The notes under the pieces are model-generated. The model worked only from the letters and a program-made list of their open reading frames with translations, ran no database searches and was not told where the DNA came from. The translations under genes were made by a program, and so were the position numbers. Source: JALOAD01 sp023228995 [NCBI: Candidatus Muiribacterium halophilum] (GTDB lineage Bacteria > Muiribacteriota > Muiribacteriia > Muiribacteriales). Taken from it: a stretch of 64,000 bases of DNA. The stretch covers positions 62,001-126,000 of the forward strand of contig JALOAD010000001.1 in NCBI GenBank assembly GCA_023228995.1, in the 5' to 3' direction. This document shows positions 6,486-15,200 of the stretch, one piece after another (position 1 is the stretch's first letter; every line of letters begins with the position of its first letter).

Positions 6486-8144
6486 TTACTCTGTTTGTAT
6501 TGCTATTAACGCTGGATGTTCACTAAATATTATTTGTTGTTTGTCGATTTTAAATTCTGTTTGTGGATATGATACGATTTTTTTTAATTTTTCATTTGAG
6601 TTTATTGTGATTATAAGCTGTTTTTGCTCTTTTTGTGTTACTGCTATCATGTAATTGTTTCCTTCTATCATATTGTCATATATAAATACTCTTGTATTTT
6701 TTTCATTTACTGTTATTTTTCTTTGTAATTTTGATATTAATTCTTTTATATCTTCTGCTATAAATTTTTCATTTTTGTCATAGGTGTAATTGAATATATT
6801 TTGATGGTATTTATCACAATCTATAACTATTTTATATTTTTCTTCATCTGTTTTTGTTTCTGTAAATGCAAAATCATAATCTAATCCATTGTCTATTAAA
6901 TAATATGCTATTGCCCAATATTGTTTGTGAAATCTTGTTAATATTGTTTGTTGTTTCGAGGCTTTTAATAATATTTGAGGGTTTGTTTTTCTTTTTTCAA
7001 AAAATTCTCTATTGTTTTTTATAAATGACATAAATCTTCTTAAATTAAATTTATTAAATTCTCCATATTGATTATATGCTACTCTGTTTGAGTATGGAAA
7101 TACAAATGTTGCTCCTGAGGCTAAAAACTCTGATGCGACTATGTTAAATACATAATCTTTATCTTCTTTATGTTCTTTTAATAATCTTTCATAAGGATAT
7201 GTATCAAGAAATGATATTATATTTTTATTTCCTAAGCTATGTGCTATTTTTACTGCTGGTATCCATGAATTATATGGTGGTCCGAATCTATCTCTTGCTG
7301 GTTCCCATATAAATGGTGTTCTCATATCTCCTGCGACATTTGTCATGTCATAGAATTTAACGCTTTCTATATATTCACCTGCTAATCCCCATGTATTTCC
7401 AAAAAATTTCATTAATGGATTTATATTTTTGAAATCTAATGTTAATCGTCCTACATTTTTCCAATCTTTTTCTATTTGAAATTGCCAGTAATAACTTCCA
7501 AACTCTGAATACCTTTCTCTATCCCCTTCTCTTATATTATGTATTCTTTTTTTCATCAAATAATCTATATAATTGAATGGATTTGTTTTTGGGATTATAT
7601 TATTTTTGTGTAAATATTTTTCAAAATCTTTTATACAAACATCGCAATAACATTCTCCTCTCCAGTGTTCTTGAGCTGGTTGATCCATTTCCATATAATC
7701 TATATTATGTTTTGAAAATATTTTATATATTTCTTTTAATCTCTTCTGCCATTCTAATCTATTATAACATCCATGTAATGTTAATGAATCTACTGATGTT
7801 ATTATTCCTTCTGGATTTCTTGCTCCTGCTTTTTCAATAAAAGATTTTTCATCTTTGGAGCTTATGCTTATTCCTCCAAACATTCCTGAGGTTTTTCTGC
7901 CAATTTTATGAATTTTTTGTACTGTTTGTTCAATATCATCTGCATATCTATTTCCTTCTTCAAGTGTATTTCCCCATATATTAAGTACTCTGAATGCAAC
8001 ATCTGCATCTATTGTTTCAAAATCTGTAAATTTTTCATTAAAAAAATCAAATGCTACCCAGATTTCATTGTTTTCTACTGTGTAAGAATTGACATTTGAT
8101 AAAATAGATATTATGAGTAATATAATTAAAACACTTTTTTTCAT
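6486..8144 (-). CDS. Secreted glycosidase-like protein
   Basis: The signal peptide MKKSVLIILLIISILSNVNS is followed by a TIM-barrel-like region: residue stretches ending in DYMEMDQPAQEHWRGECYCDVCIKDFEKYL carry the C-x-C-x2-C-x3-F motif seen in uncharacterised GH42/GHL-type glycoside hydrolases, with EMDQP possibly active-site strands. Later FLDTYPYE and EFLASGATFVFPYS fit further barrel strands, and a beta-rich C-terminal domain follows. The upstream gene stop overlaps an ATGA at 8162-8165, so translation could also start at 8165; I prefer the ATG giving a clean signal peptide. The substrate is unknown. Confidence 0.55.
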   Translation of the reverse strand: MKKSVLIILLIISILSNVNSYTVENNEIWVAFDFFNEKFTDFETIDADVAFRVLNIWGNTLEEGNRYADDIEQTVQKIHKIGRKTSGMFGGISISSKDEKSFIEKAGARNPEGIITSVDSLTLHGCYNRLEWQKRLKEIYKIFSKHNIDYMEMDQPAQEHWRGECYCDVCIKDFEKYLHKNNIIPKTNPFNYIDYLMKKRIHNIREGDRERYSEFGSYYWQFQIEKDWKNVGRLTLDFKNINPLMKFFGNTWGLAGEYIESVKFYDMTNVAGDMRTPFIWEPARDRFGPPYNSWIPAVKIAHSLGNKNIISFLDTYPYERLLKEHKEDKDYVFNIVASEFLASGATFVFPYSNRVAYNQYGEFNKFNLRRFMSFIKNNREFFEKRKTNPQILLKASKQQTILTRFHKQYWAIAYYLIDNGLDYDFAFTETKTDEEKYKIVIDCDKYHQNIFNYTYDKNEKFIAEDIKELISKLQRKITVNEKNTRVFIYDNMIEGNNYMIAVTQKEQKQLIITINSNEKLKKIVSYPQTEFKIDKQQIIFSEHPALIAIQTE

Positions 8145-8161
8145 CCGACATCCGCCATGAC

Positions 8162-9775
8162 TCATGTTGTTAGTTTGCTTTTATTTTTATGAGATTGTCT
8201 GAATATTTCACAACTTACAAATTCAGCTTTTCTTTTCTTTTCATTTCCTTCTAAATAAAATACAAAATCTAATTCTTGCTCAGCTGTTTCAAATTCTATA
8301 TCAAATTTTTTTACTATTGAATTCGCCTTAACTATTTTTTTACCATATTCTTCTGTAATTGGAAATGATACTCCTTTTTTATTTTTGTCTTCACCAAAAG
8401 CTTTTACGATTAATTCAGTACATACTATTGTATTTTCTGAAACAAAATTAAAATCAAAATCATATTCTTTTCCATGATAATAAAACGCATCTTTTATTGC
8501 TAAAAATTTATCAATTTTATTTAATCTTGGTCGTATTACTCCGACAAAATCAGCTTGAAGTGAATTTAGCGGTTTATTAAAAATAACTCCTTCGCTTGTT
8601 GCTTCAATTATAGATAAATCATTATCTGTTTTTATAAATAAATCCCATTTTTTTGGATATAATTTTTGTAAATATTCACATGGTAATTTACAGTTGTTTT
8701 TTTGTAACAATTCTATTACTTCAGCATCATCTTTAAAATAATTGTCTATATCTTTATGATTTCCTGTAAAAAACGCTCCATGTGGCCAAAAACCACCTAA
8801 AAATATATTTGATAAATAACAGTTTCTTCTTTCTACAATAATATCTCCTGGTTCCATTTTACTAACTGCTTCAATTGTCTGTTTTTTTGATATTAAATTT
8901 TGTTTTTTCCTTTTTATCCTTGCATCGCCTATCCATGTAAATAAATTTACTTGAATTGGATATATATATTCTTTTACTTTTTTCCATTCGAGTCGTTCAA
9001 ATAAATCAAGAAGTGTTTTATCTTTAAATATTTCATGTTGGAATTTATTTATAATATTTTCATTGAGTTTTAAATATCTAAAAAGTTTTTTTTCTTTATC
9101 ATAATGATTTTGACCTGACTTATAAAAACGTTCCATATATTTTTTTTCATATCTATTAAAGACATGTAATCTTGTAAAATACCATCTATTATATAATTTC
9201 ATCTCTAGGTTTGAAAAAGCATTTTTAGGAAAATCATCTTCTCCTTCATCTAAAAAATTCCTCATATCGCTGTTTGTGATATTTCTCACAATTGTTAATA
9301 TTGTATTATACTCTGTGATTGCACATACAAAGCCTAATAAATACGCTTCAAATATATATCGCTTTTCACTATTTTTGAATTTATCAACATTCATTTCATA
9401 TTTTTTACTATAAATTTTAATTTTTATTAAATCTAAATATAATGATTTAAAAAACTCTTTTATCTTTTTTTTATTTGCTACTGTTAATGCAAAAAATCTT
9501 TGTTCTGCTATATTAATAATATTATTTTTATCTGCAAGAGTTTCAATTGATATTGTAAGTCTTTTTATTAAATTCGCAATATCAGCAAAATCCGCTTCTA
9601 AATTTTTTTCAAATAATTCTTTGTTATTTATGAAATCTGCATATATTGAAGAATTTTTGTAACGATAATCAGCTATTTTAAGGTATTTTTTTTCAAAATT
9701 CCTCAAAACAACACGATTTTTAAGCATAAACATTTTCCACATTAAAGAACTCAAAATTTTTTTTAAAAAAATCAT
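8162..9775 (-). CDS. YiiX-type permuted papain-like (C92) protein
   Basis: The C-terminal half has the circularly permuted NlpC/P60 arrangement of the YaeF/YiiX family: GDIIVERRNCYLSNIFLGGFWPHGAFFTG gives the His, and NTIVCTELIVKAFGE gives the nucleophilic Cys. The first roughly 300 residues are helical and Lys-rich with no recognised domain; the N-terminus IFLKKILSSLMWKMFML may be an amphipathic anchor. Family members act on lipids or cell-wall peptides. The ATG at 9775 has SD AGGAG; an in-frame ATG at 9838 has none. Stop and the next possible start overlap (ATGA), so the two genes are probably translated together. Confidence 0.75.
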   Translation of the reverse strand: MIFLKKILSSLMWKMFMLKNRVVLRNFEKKYLKIADYRYKNSSIYADFINNKELFEKNLEADFADIANLIKRLTISIETLADKNNIINIAEQRFFALTVANKKKIKEFFKSLYLDLIKIKIYSKKYEMNVDKFKNSEKRYIFEAYLLGFVCAITEYNTILTIVRNITNSDMRNFLDEGEDDFPKNAFSNLEMKLYNRWYFTRLHVFNRYEKKYMERFYKSGQNHYDKEKKLFRYLKLNENIINKFQHEIFKDKTLLDLFERLEWKKVKEYIYPIQVNLFTWIGDARIKRKKQNLISKKQTIEAVSKMEPGDIIVERRNCYLSNIFLGGFWPHGAFFTGNHKDIDNYFKDDAEVIELLQKNNCKLPCEYLQKLYPKKWDLFIKTDNDLSIIEATSEGVIFNKPLNSLQADFVGVIRPRLNKIDKFLAIKDAFYYHGKEYDFDFNFVSENTIVCTELIVKAFGEDKNKKGVSFPITEEYGKKIVKANSIVKKFDIEFETAEQELDFVFYLEGNEKKRKAEFVSCEIFRQSHKNKSKLTT

Positions 9776-9878
9776 ATTTTCTCCTGCCTTAAATATTTTT
9801 GCAGAATTCATATTGCCTATGGATTTTAATATTAACACATTTATCTTTTTTTATATATAAAATTTGATTTTTTTTAAT

Positions 9879-9945
9879 TGAACCCTCTGAATAAATATAC
9901 TAAATTTTTGATTATTTAATCAGAGGATTCAATTACAAGAACTCG
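9879..9945. repeat. Inverted pair of the ATTGAA-CCTCTGA motif
   Basis: ATTGAACCCTCTGAATAAAT and TATTTAATCAGAGGATTCAA face each other across about 17 bp. The right half plus the next 30 bp (ACAAGAACTCGTTAGAAGTT) recurs at 10410-10465. Related single copies lie at 1371, 10865, 11103 and 57258. Confidence 0.55.
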
Positions 9946-9984
9946 TTAGAAGTTTTTCTAATTAATGGCTTCAATATTTTAAAT

Positions 9985-10105
9985 AATTATACTATTCAAA
10001 ACAATTGATATCTTGGTACCAGTTGAAAATTTACATAGTATAAATTTTCTCCTTACATGTTCAGCTTTAAATTACCTCCATGTAATTTCCTTAAGATTTT
10101 CTAAT
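9985..10105 (-). repeat. Two-hairpin motif, minus orientation
   Basis: On the minus strand: stem AAATTAC-GTAATTT with loop atggag, linker GCTGAACATGTAAGGA, stem GAAAATTTA-TAAATTTTC with loop tactatg, then AACTGGTACC. The same order with different but still pairing arms occurs on the plus strand at 10510-10625. Confidence 0.45.
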
Positions 10106-10254
10106 GCATCTTAGTTATTTATAATTTTATTTTTTTTAACTTTGAATTTCTTTTTTGTATACTTATTGAAAATCTTAAGACAGCTTCCATAATTACGCTC
10201 GATATCAATTTTTTGAATCTATATGTAAAATCTAATTCAAAAAAAAATCAAAAA

Positions 10255-10441
10255 CAGATCCCGGCTCAGAATCATACCGGGATGACAGTTTCTCAGAATC
10301 ATACCGGGATGACAGTTTCTCAGAATCATACCGGGATGACAAAAATTCAGAATAGTGCAGGGATGACATTTTTTTATATGTAATTTACTTTGAGATGACA
10401 TTATATTGATTTTTGATTATTTAATCAGAGGATTCAATTAC
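10255..10441. repeat. CCGGGATGACA hairpin block 1
   Basis: It starts ATCCCGGctcagaatcataCCGGGAT (7-bp stem) and then repeats the 27-bp unit ctcagaatcataccgggatgacagttt about three times. A variant gcagggatgacatttttt and a common tail (TAATTTACTTTGAGATGACA) running into the AATCAGAGGATTCAATT motif follow. Block 2 (10673-10882) is a near copy. Confidence 0.8.
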
Positions 10442-10494
10442 AAGAACTCGTTAGAAGTTTTTCAATTATATTTAATCATTAAGGAGTTTTTATA

Positions 10495-10660
10495 AACAAA
10501 AGCAAAAAAAAAATCTACTCGGTAACTTGAGTGAACGTTGCGAAGCATATAATATACGGATGTATTATAAGTGAACGAAGGTAAAGAGATATTTTATATG
10601 GATGTAAAATATCGAATGGTACCGAATGATTATTTTTTTGCGTTATTGTAATGAAAAAAA
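10495..10660 (+). repeat. Two-hairpin motif, plus orientation
   Basis: Stem TATAATA/TATTATA with loop tacggatg, linker AGTGAACGAAGGTAAAGA, stem GATATTTTA/TAAAATATC with loop tatggatg, then GAATGGTACC. It matches the motif at 9985-10105 in order and linkers while the stems differ by compensatory changes. Confidence 0.45.
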
Positions 10661-10672
10661 TATCAAAAGCGA

Positions 10673-10882
10673 GATCCCGGCTCAGAATCATACCGGGATG
10701 ACAGTTTCTCAGAATCATACCGGGATGACAAAACTCTCAGAATAGTACCGGGATGACAGTTTCTCAGAATCATACCGGGATGACAAAAATTCAGAATAGT
10801 GCAGGGATGACATTTTTTTATATGTAATTTACTTTGAGATGACATTATATTGATTTTTGTTTATTTAATCAGAGGATTCAAT
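10673..10882. repeat. CCGGGATGACA hairpin block 2
   Basis: Four hairpin-type units (one with loop ctcagaatagt) and the same tail as block 1 through the AATCAGAGGATTCAATT motif. Open frames here on the minus strand, rich in CHPGMIL and SSRYDSE, are products of the repeat and not genes. Confidence 0.8.
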
Positions 10883-10889
10883 TTGGAGA

Positions 10890-11013
10890 TTTAATAGAAA
10901 TATAAAAAGACAAGGCATTTAAAACAGGCTTACATATGTAAGCAAATGAGAATAACGAAGTATTTGTATATTTTTATAAAGCCTGTAAGGAAGCAAAATA
11001 CAACAATTAATTT
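10890..11013. repeat. Dispersed structured repeat, copy 2
   Basis: Matches 1404-1532. The central palindrome is GCTTACATATGTAAGC and the outer arms TAGAAATATA and TATATTTTTA pair with one G-U. It is bounded by the AATCAGAGGATTCAATT motif at 10867 and a related AATCAGAGGTTTTAATT at 11106. Confidence 0.6.
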
Positions 11014-11166
11014 ATAGGCAAATTTAAAAAATAATGATACAATATATTTTAATAAAAAAAGCAAAATACTTTTTACAAATTTTTGCTTCTATAAGTTGTG
11101 CTATTTAATCAGAGGTTTTAATTTACTATTTATTCTATTGGAATAGCTATATTTTATTATATAAGG

Positions 11167-11568
11167 ATGAATAAAATGTTTAACAAAAAAGGAGTTTTAT
11201 TGCAAGGAATCATTTTATTTGTAATATTTATAGCTTTATTATTTAAATTATCTTATGACCTTTATCAGTATATGGAAATAAAAATAATGCCATCTACCAA
11301 AGCATTCTTAATTGAATCATCTGAATTTGAAGGTAAGTATGAATTAACTTATAAAATACAAGGTATGAATTATTATAAGGTAATCCCTGATTCAATGATA
11401 TCTGTTTTTGAAAACAAAGATTTTATAAATATTCATTATCACCCTGATATTTATGAACAAGTTTATATTTTATCTGGTTTAAGATTTAATTTTTATTTAT
11501 CTTTATTTTTTTGCATTGCATCTGGTTTGGGAAGTATTCATTTTTTATTGAGCGACAAAAAAAAGTAA
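11167..11568 (+). CDS. DUF3592-like membrane protein
   Basis: 133 aa with membrane helices at about 8-28 (KGVLLQGIILFVIFIALLF) and 105-127 (FNFYLSLFFCIASGLGSIHFLL) and a beta-rich loop between them (YELTYKIQGMNYYKVIPDSM...NIHYHPD). This layout of two helices flanking a small beta domain fits DUF3592. An AAGG precedes the first ATG closely; the second ATG, 9 nt later, is better spaced. It stands alone between two repeat-rich regions and its role is unknown. Confidence 0.55.
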   Translation: MNKMFNKKGVLLQGIILFVIFIALLFKLSYDLYQYMEIKIMPSTKAFLIESSEFEGKYELTYKIQGMNYYKVIPDSMISVFENKDFINIHYHPDIYEQVYILSGLRFNFYLSLFFCIASGLGSIHFLLSDKKK

Positions 11569-11569
11569 A

Positions 11570-11890
11570 ATAGATCCCGGCTCAGAATCATACCGGGATG
11601 ACAATAATAAAGAAAGTTAGAGAGTTTAAGGAGTTGAGTGTTAAAAACCAAAAACCTGCGAATAGTAAATCAGTCAATAGTAAAATAGATTTAAAACTTT
11701 TGTTTTTCCCACTAACAAAATGTTCACTGAACATTTTGACAATCTCATTAGGTTTAAAACGCTGCTAATGCTTTTTATTACTATCATTTGTCACAGTTCA
11801 ATCTGTCACGGTTTTCATACCCGCTCTTATACAGCTCTAATACATTTCACATACCGCTCTAATACGCTTCACATACCGCTCTTACACATA
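11570..11890. repeat. Mosaic intergenic repeats 3' of ftsK
   Basis: It holds one CCGGGATGACA hairpin (11575-11602), a GTTTAAGGAGTTGAGTGTTA word related to the G-rich run at 41727, a GCGAATAGTAAAT...AGATTTAAAA word, a TCTGTCACGG word, and a ladder of CATACCGCTCT/ATACGCTTCA units at 11814-11888 with about 12-bp spacing that runs into the ftsK stop codon. Confidence 0.6.
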
Positions 11891-14410
11891 TTCTTCAATT
11901 TGTTCAGGTTTTATTAATATTTCTCTTTGATTTCTCTGATTCATTTTTGAAACAATTTCAGAATCTTCCATTATATCCATAAGTCTTGCTGCTCTTGCAT
12001 GACCAACACTAAGCTTTCTTTGTAATAAAGAAATTGAAGCTTTTTGACCTTCAACAACAATTCTAACAGCTTCAGGAAATAATTCATCACTTTTATCAAT
12101 TTCGCCAGAAACAGCACTTCTATCATTGTTTTCTTTTGAATTAACCTGGGCTTCAATTTTTTGATTTATTTCTTCATCATATTGAGCCTCAACTTGATCA
12201 GCCCAATCTTTTACAATTCTTTCACACTCTGCATTAGATACAAAAGCTCCTTGTATTCTTTCAGGAGAACTCTCACCAATTGGCCAGTATAACATATCGC
12301 CTTTACCAATAAGTGATTCAGCACCTTTTTGATCAATAATAGTTCTCGAATCTGTCTGTGATTGCACAGAAAAAGCAATTCTTGAAGGTAAATTAGCTTT
12401 TATTACACCAGTAATAACATTTACAGAAGGTCTTTGAGTTGCAATAATTAGATGCATTCCTACAGCTCGTGCTTTTTGAGCAATTCTCATTATACTTTCT
12501 TCAACTTCATTTCTTGCAACAACCATAAGGTCTGCAAGCTCATCGATTATAACAATAATATATGGAATTTTATTGTAAAACTGAGCATTTTTAGGGTCTT
12601 CTTCTTTTAATTTGTCCATTTTTTCATTAAATTCTTCTATTTTTTTCACTTTATGATCAGCTAAATTAGAATATCTGCTTTCCATTTCTTCAACAGCCCA
12701 ATTAAGTGCTGCTGCTGCTTTTTTGGGCTCAGTTATAACTGGTATTAATAGATGCGGTATTCCATTATACATAGAAAGTTCAACCATTTTAGGATCAACC
12801 ATTATAAATTTAACATCATCAGGATGAGCATTAAATAGAATTGAACATATAATTGTGTTTACACATACAGATTTACCAGAACCAGTCGCTCCTGCAATAA
12901 GTAAATGAGGAGTTTTTGCAATATTAAAAAGCATTACCTCACCATTTATATTTTTACCTAATCCAATTGTCAAAGGATGCCCTTTTTGCTGAACCTTACA
13001 TACAACTTCTCTAAAAGGAACAAGCATTGGATTAGCATTTGGAATTTCTATTCCTATTGCTGACTTTCCCGGTATTGGAGCTTCAATTCTAATGTTATTT
13101 GTAGCTAAAGTTACTCCAATATCATTTTGAAGTCCTATAAGTTTTGATACTTTAATTCCTGGAGCAAGCTGAAGTTCAAATCGGGTTACAGATGGTCCAA
13201 TCGTCATATTTATAACTTTAGCTTCGATTTTAAAGCTAGAAAGAGTACTTAAAAGTCTTTCAGCTTTTTCTTTTAATTCTTCTTGAGTAACTGTTTGTTT
13301 AACAACAAAATTATCGAGTAAATCAATTGTAGGAATTTGAATTTTAGCTCTTTCCTTTAATTGAGGAATATCGTCATTTTCCTCATCAATTACATCTCCT
13401 AATTCATAGTTTTCATCTGATTTATCAATTTCTTTATCTTTATTTTTTTTTATCTTTTCTTTGTTTTTTTCATTTTTTTCAACAGTTTCTTCTTCTAAAT
13501 CCTCTTCAATTACATCAGCTTCCACAACAATACTATCATCATTGTCAATATTTTCAATTTCTGCATCTTCAGGATTATCATAATCTTCCGCAGCTCTTGC
13601 TAAAAATTTATTCCAAACACCTTTTTTTTTGTTTTCTTTTTTAAGTTTTTTATCATCAACCTTATTTTCTGTTTTTTCATTTTCACTTTCATTTTCTTTT
13701 AAATCTTTTTTTTCATCAAACATTCCACTAACAGGAATATCATCAATATTTTCTTTTGTTAATTCAAAACTATTATCTATATCTTTAGTTTTTTTATTAG
13801 ATTTTTTGGAAACTGTATTTGTTTCTTCTTTATTATTATCTGTTATTATCAGTTCTTTAATATTGGAATTTTCAATAATTTCATCTTTGTTATACGATAA
13901 TTGAGCAAATTTTGGCATTTGAATTTCTTTCATTTTTTCAAAAACTACAATTGATTTTTTCTTAACAAAAAGTGCAATTATCGCAACATCAATATTAAAT
14001 GTAATTATTGTTGATACAAGCATAAGAATACCTGTAAGCCACAAAGTTCCAGGTTTTCCAAATACATCTAAAAAACTCAAATATATAAAATTTCCAATAT
14101 ATCCACCATTTGAAAAAGTAGCTGCAAAAATAAGAAATGTAATTCCAAATAAAATCCATGCTAAAAATATCAAAGTAAAATGATGTTTATCCAAAACATA
14201 TTCTTCTTCTACACTCATAGAAAAAACCTGCCATGATACAATCCAAAAAAAATATGATACTACAAGAACACCACATCCAACTGCATTTTTGAGTATAAGA
14301 AATAATTGACCTAACATGCTTTCTCCACCAAAATAGTAAAGAAGAAGCATTAATATTGATATTCCCCCTAAAATTGTTCCTAAAATCTGTCTTCTATAAA
14401 TTATATTCAT
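11882..14410 (-). CDS. ftsK: DNA translocase FtsK/SpoIIIE
   Basis: 842 aa. Four membrane helices lie in residues 10-150, then a charged Glu/Lys-rich linker (180-350), the alpha/beta motor with Walker A GATGSGKS (507-514) and Walker B IIVIIDELADL (near 618), and a C-terminal winged-helix gamma domain (SISLLQRKLSVGHARAARLMDIME) that reads chromosome polarity sequences. It pumps DNA through the division septum to complete segregation. It is the last gene of the fli-uppP-ftsK minus-strand run, 16 bp after uppP, and its stop lies inside an intergenic repeat ladder. Confidence 0.97.
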   Translation of the reverse strand: MNIIYRRQILGTILGGISILMLLLYYFGGESMLGQLFLILKNAVGCGVLVVSYFFWIVSWQVFSMSVEEEYVLDKHHFTLIFLAWILFGITFLIFAATFSNGGYIGNFIYLSFLDVFGKPGTLWLTGILMLVSTIITFNIDVAIIALFVKKKSIVVFEKMKEIQMPKFAQLSYNKDEIIENSNIKELIITDNNKEETNTVSKKSNKKTKDIDNSFELTKENIDDIPVSGMFDEKKDLKENESENEKTENKVDDKKLKKENKKKGVWNKFLARAAEDYDNPEDAEIENIDNDDSIVVEADVIEEDLEEETVEKNEKNKEKIKKNKDKEIDKSDENYELGDVIDEENDDIPQLKERAKIQIPTIDLLDNFVVKQTVTQEELKEKAERLLSTLSSFKIEAKVINMTIGPSVTRFELQLAPGIKVSKLIGLQNDIGVTLATNNIRIEAPIPGKSAIGIEIPNANPMLVPFREVVCKVQQKGHPLTIGLGKNINGEVMLFNIAKTPHLLIAGATGSGKSVCVNTIICSILFNAHPDDVKFIMVDPKMVELSMYNGIPHLLIPVITEPKKAAAALNWAVEEMESRYSNLADHKVKKIEEFNEKMDKLKEEDPKNAQFYNKIPYIIVIIDELADLMVVARNEVEESIMRIAQKARAVGMHLIIATQRPSVNVITGVIKANLPSRIAFSVQSQTDSRTIIDQKGAESLIGKGDMLYWPIGESSPERIQGAFVSNAECERIVKDWADQVEAQYDEEINQKIEAQVNSKENNDRSAVSGEIDKSDELFPEAVRIVVEGQKASISLLQRKLSVGHARAARLMDIMEDSEIVSKMNQRNQREILIKPEQIEEYV

Positions 14411-14426
14411 TATTGAACCCTTTACT

Positions 14427-15200
14427 TTATTTTTTTACTAAAATAAGTATACAGCCTATTATAAAACAGTAAATTCCAAAATAATGCAGTTTTCCTTTTA
14501 CAACAAATCTTTTTAAAAATTTCAAAGCAAATATTCCTGTAATAAAAGATATTAAAAATCCTGCTAAATACCATGGATTAAACTGTATTGTATCTTTCAC
14601 TTCAAAAAACTCTTTAAAAGCTGCTCCAAATATAACTGGTAAAGATAATAAAAAAGAAAATTCAAAAGCTTTTATTGGAGATATTTTGCCAAGCAAAGCT
14701 GCAAAAATAGTACTTCCTGATCTTGATATTCCTGGTGTTATAGCAATACATTGAGCAATTCCGACAAAAATACTTTTTTTAATGTTAAAGTCTTTATTGC
14801 CAATTTTAATAAATTTAGTTAAATACATCATTACACCGTTCAAAATCAATGTAAATGCAACAATATTTATACTAAAAAGAGCTTTGAAATACTTATCAAA
14901 ACCACCTAAACCAATTATAGCAACTGGAATATTAGCAATAATTATATAAATACATAAATAAAAATCATTGTCTTTTTTCCAAGTAAAAAAACTTTTTAAT
15001 AACTCTATTATTCTTTTATAAAAAACAAATACAACAGAAAAAGCAGTTCCAAAATGTAGAAGAACATCAAAAAAAACTCCAGGTTGTTTGAAATTCAAAA
15101 AATATTCCATAAAAACAAGATGACCTGAACTTGAAACTGGTAAAAATTCCGTTAATCCCTGTATTAATCCCAAAATTATTATTGCAAGAGAATCAATCAT
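14427..15200 (-). CDS. uppP: Undecaprenyl-diphosphatase UppP (BacA)
   Basis: 257 aa, polytopic. Both signature motifs are present: GLIQGLTEFLPVSSSGHLVF near the start (catalytic Glu/Ser/His region) and GISRSGSTIFAALL in the middle. The enzyme dephosphorylates undecaprenyl pyrophosphate to recycle the peptidoglycan carrier lipid. Its start overlaps the end of the FlbB/MotE-like gene by 8 nt, so it is co-translated with the flagellar genes, a cell-envelope gene carried in a motility operon. Confidence 0.96.
   Translation of the reverse strand: MIDSLAIIILGLIQGLTEFLPVSSSGHLVFMEYFLNFKQPGVFFDVLLHFGTAFSVVFVFYKRIIELLKSFFTWKKDNDFYLCIYIIIANIPVAIIGLGGFDKYFKALFSINIVAFTLILNGVMMYLTKFIKIGNKDFNIKKSIFVGIAQCIAITPGISRSGSTIFAALLGKISPIKAFEFSFLLSLPVIFGAAFKEFFEVKDTIQFNPWYLAGFLISFITGIFALKFLKRFVVKGKLHYFGIYCFIIGCILILVKK

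Noticed and set aside
10261-10345. Regular 27-bp repeats resembling a CRISPR array
   Set aside because: The units are contiguous with no unique spacers, and the same hairpin recurs singly elsewhere, so they are REP-like.
10515-10845. Minus-strand open frames with repeated CHPGMIL and SSRYDSE strings
   Set aside because: They are translations of the tandem CCGGGATGACA hairpin repeat, with no SD and no independent coding signal.
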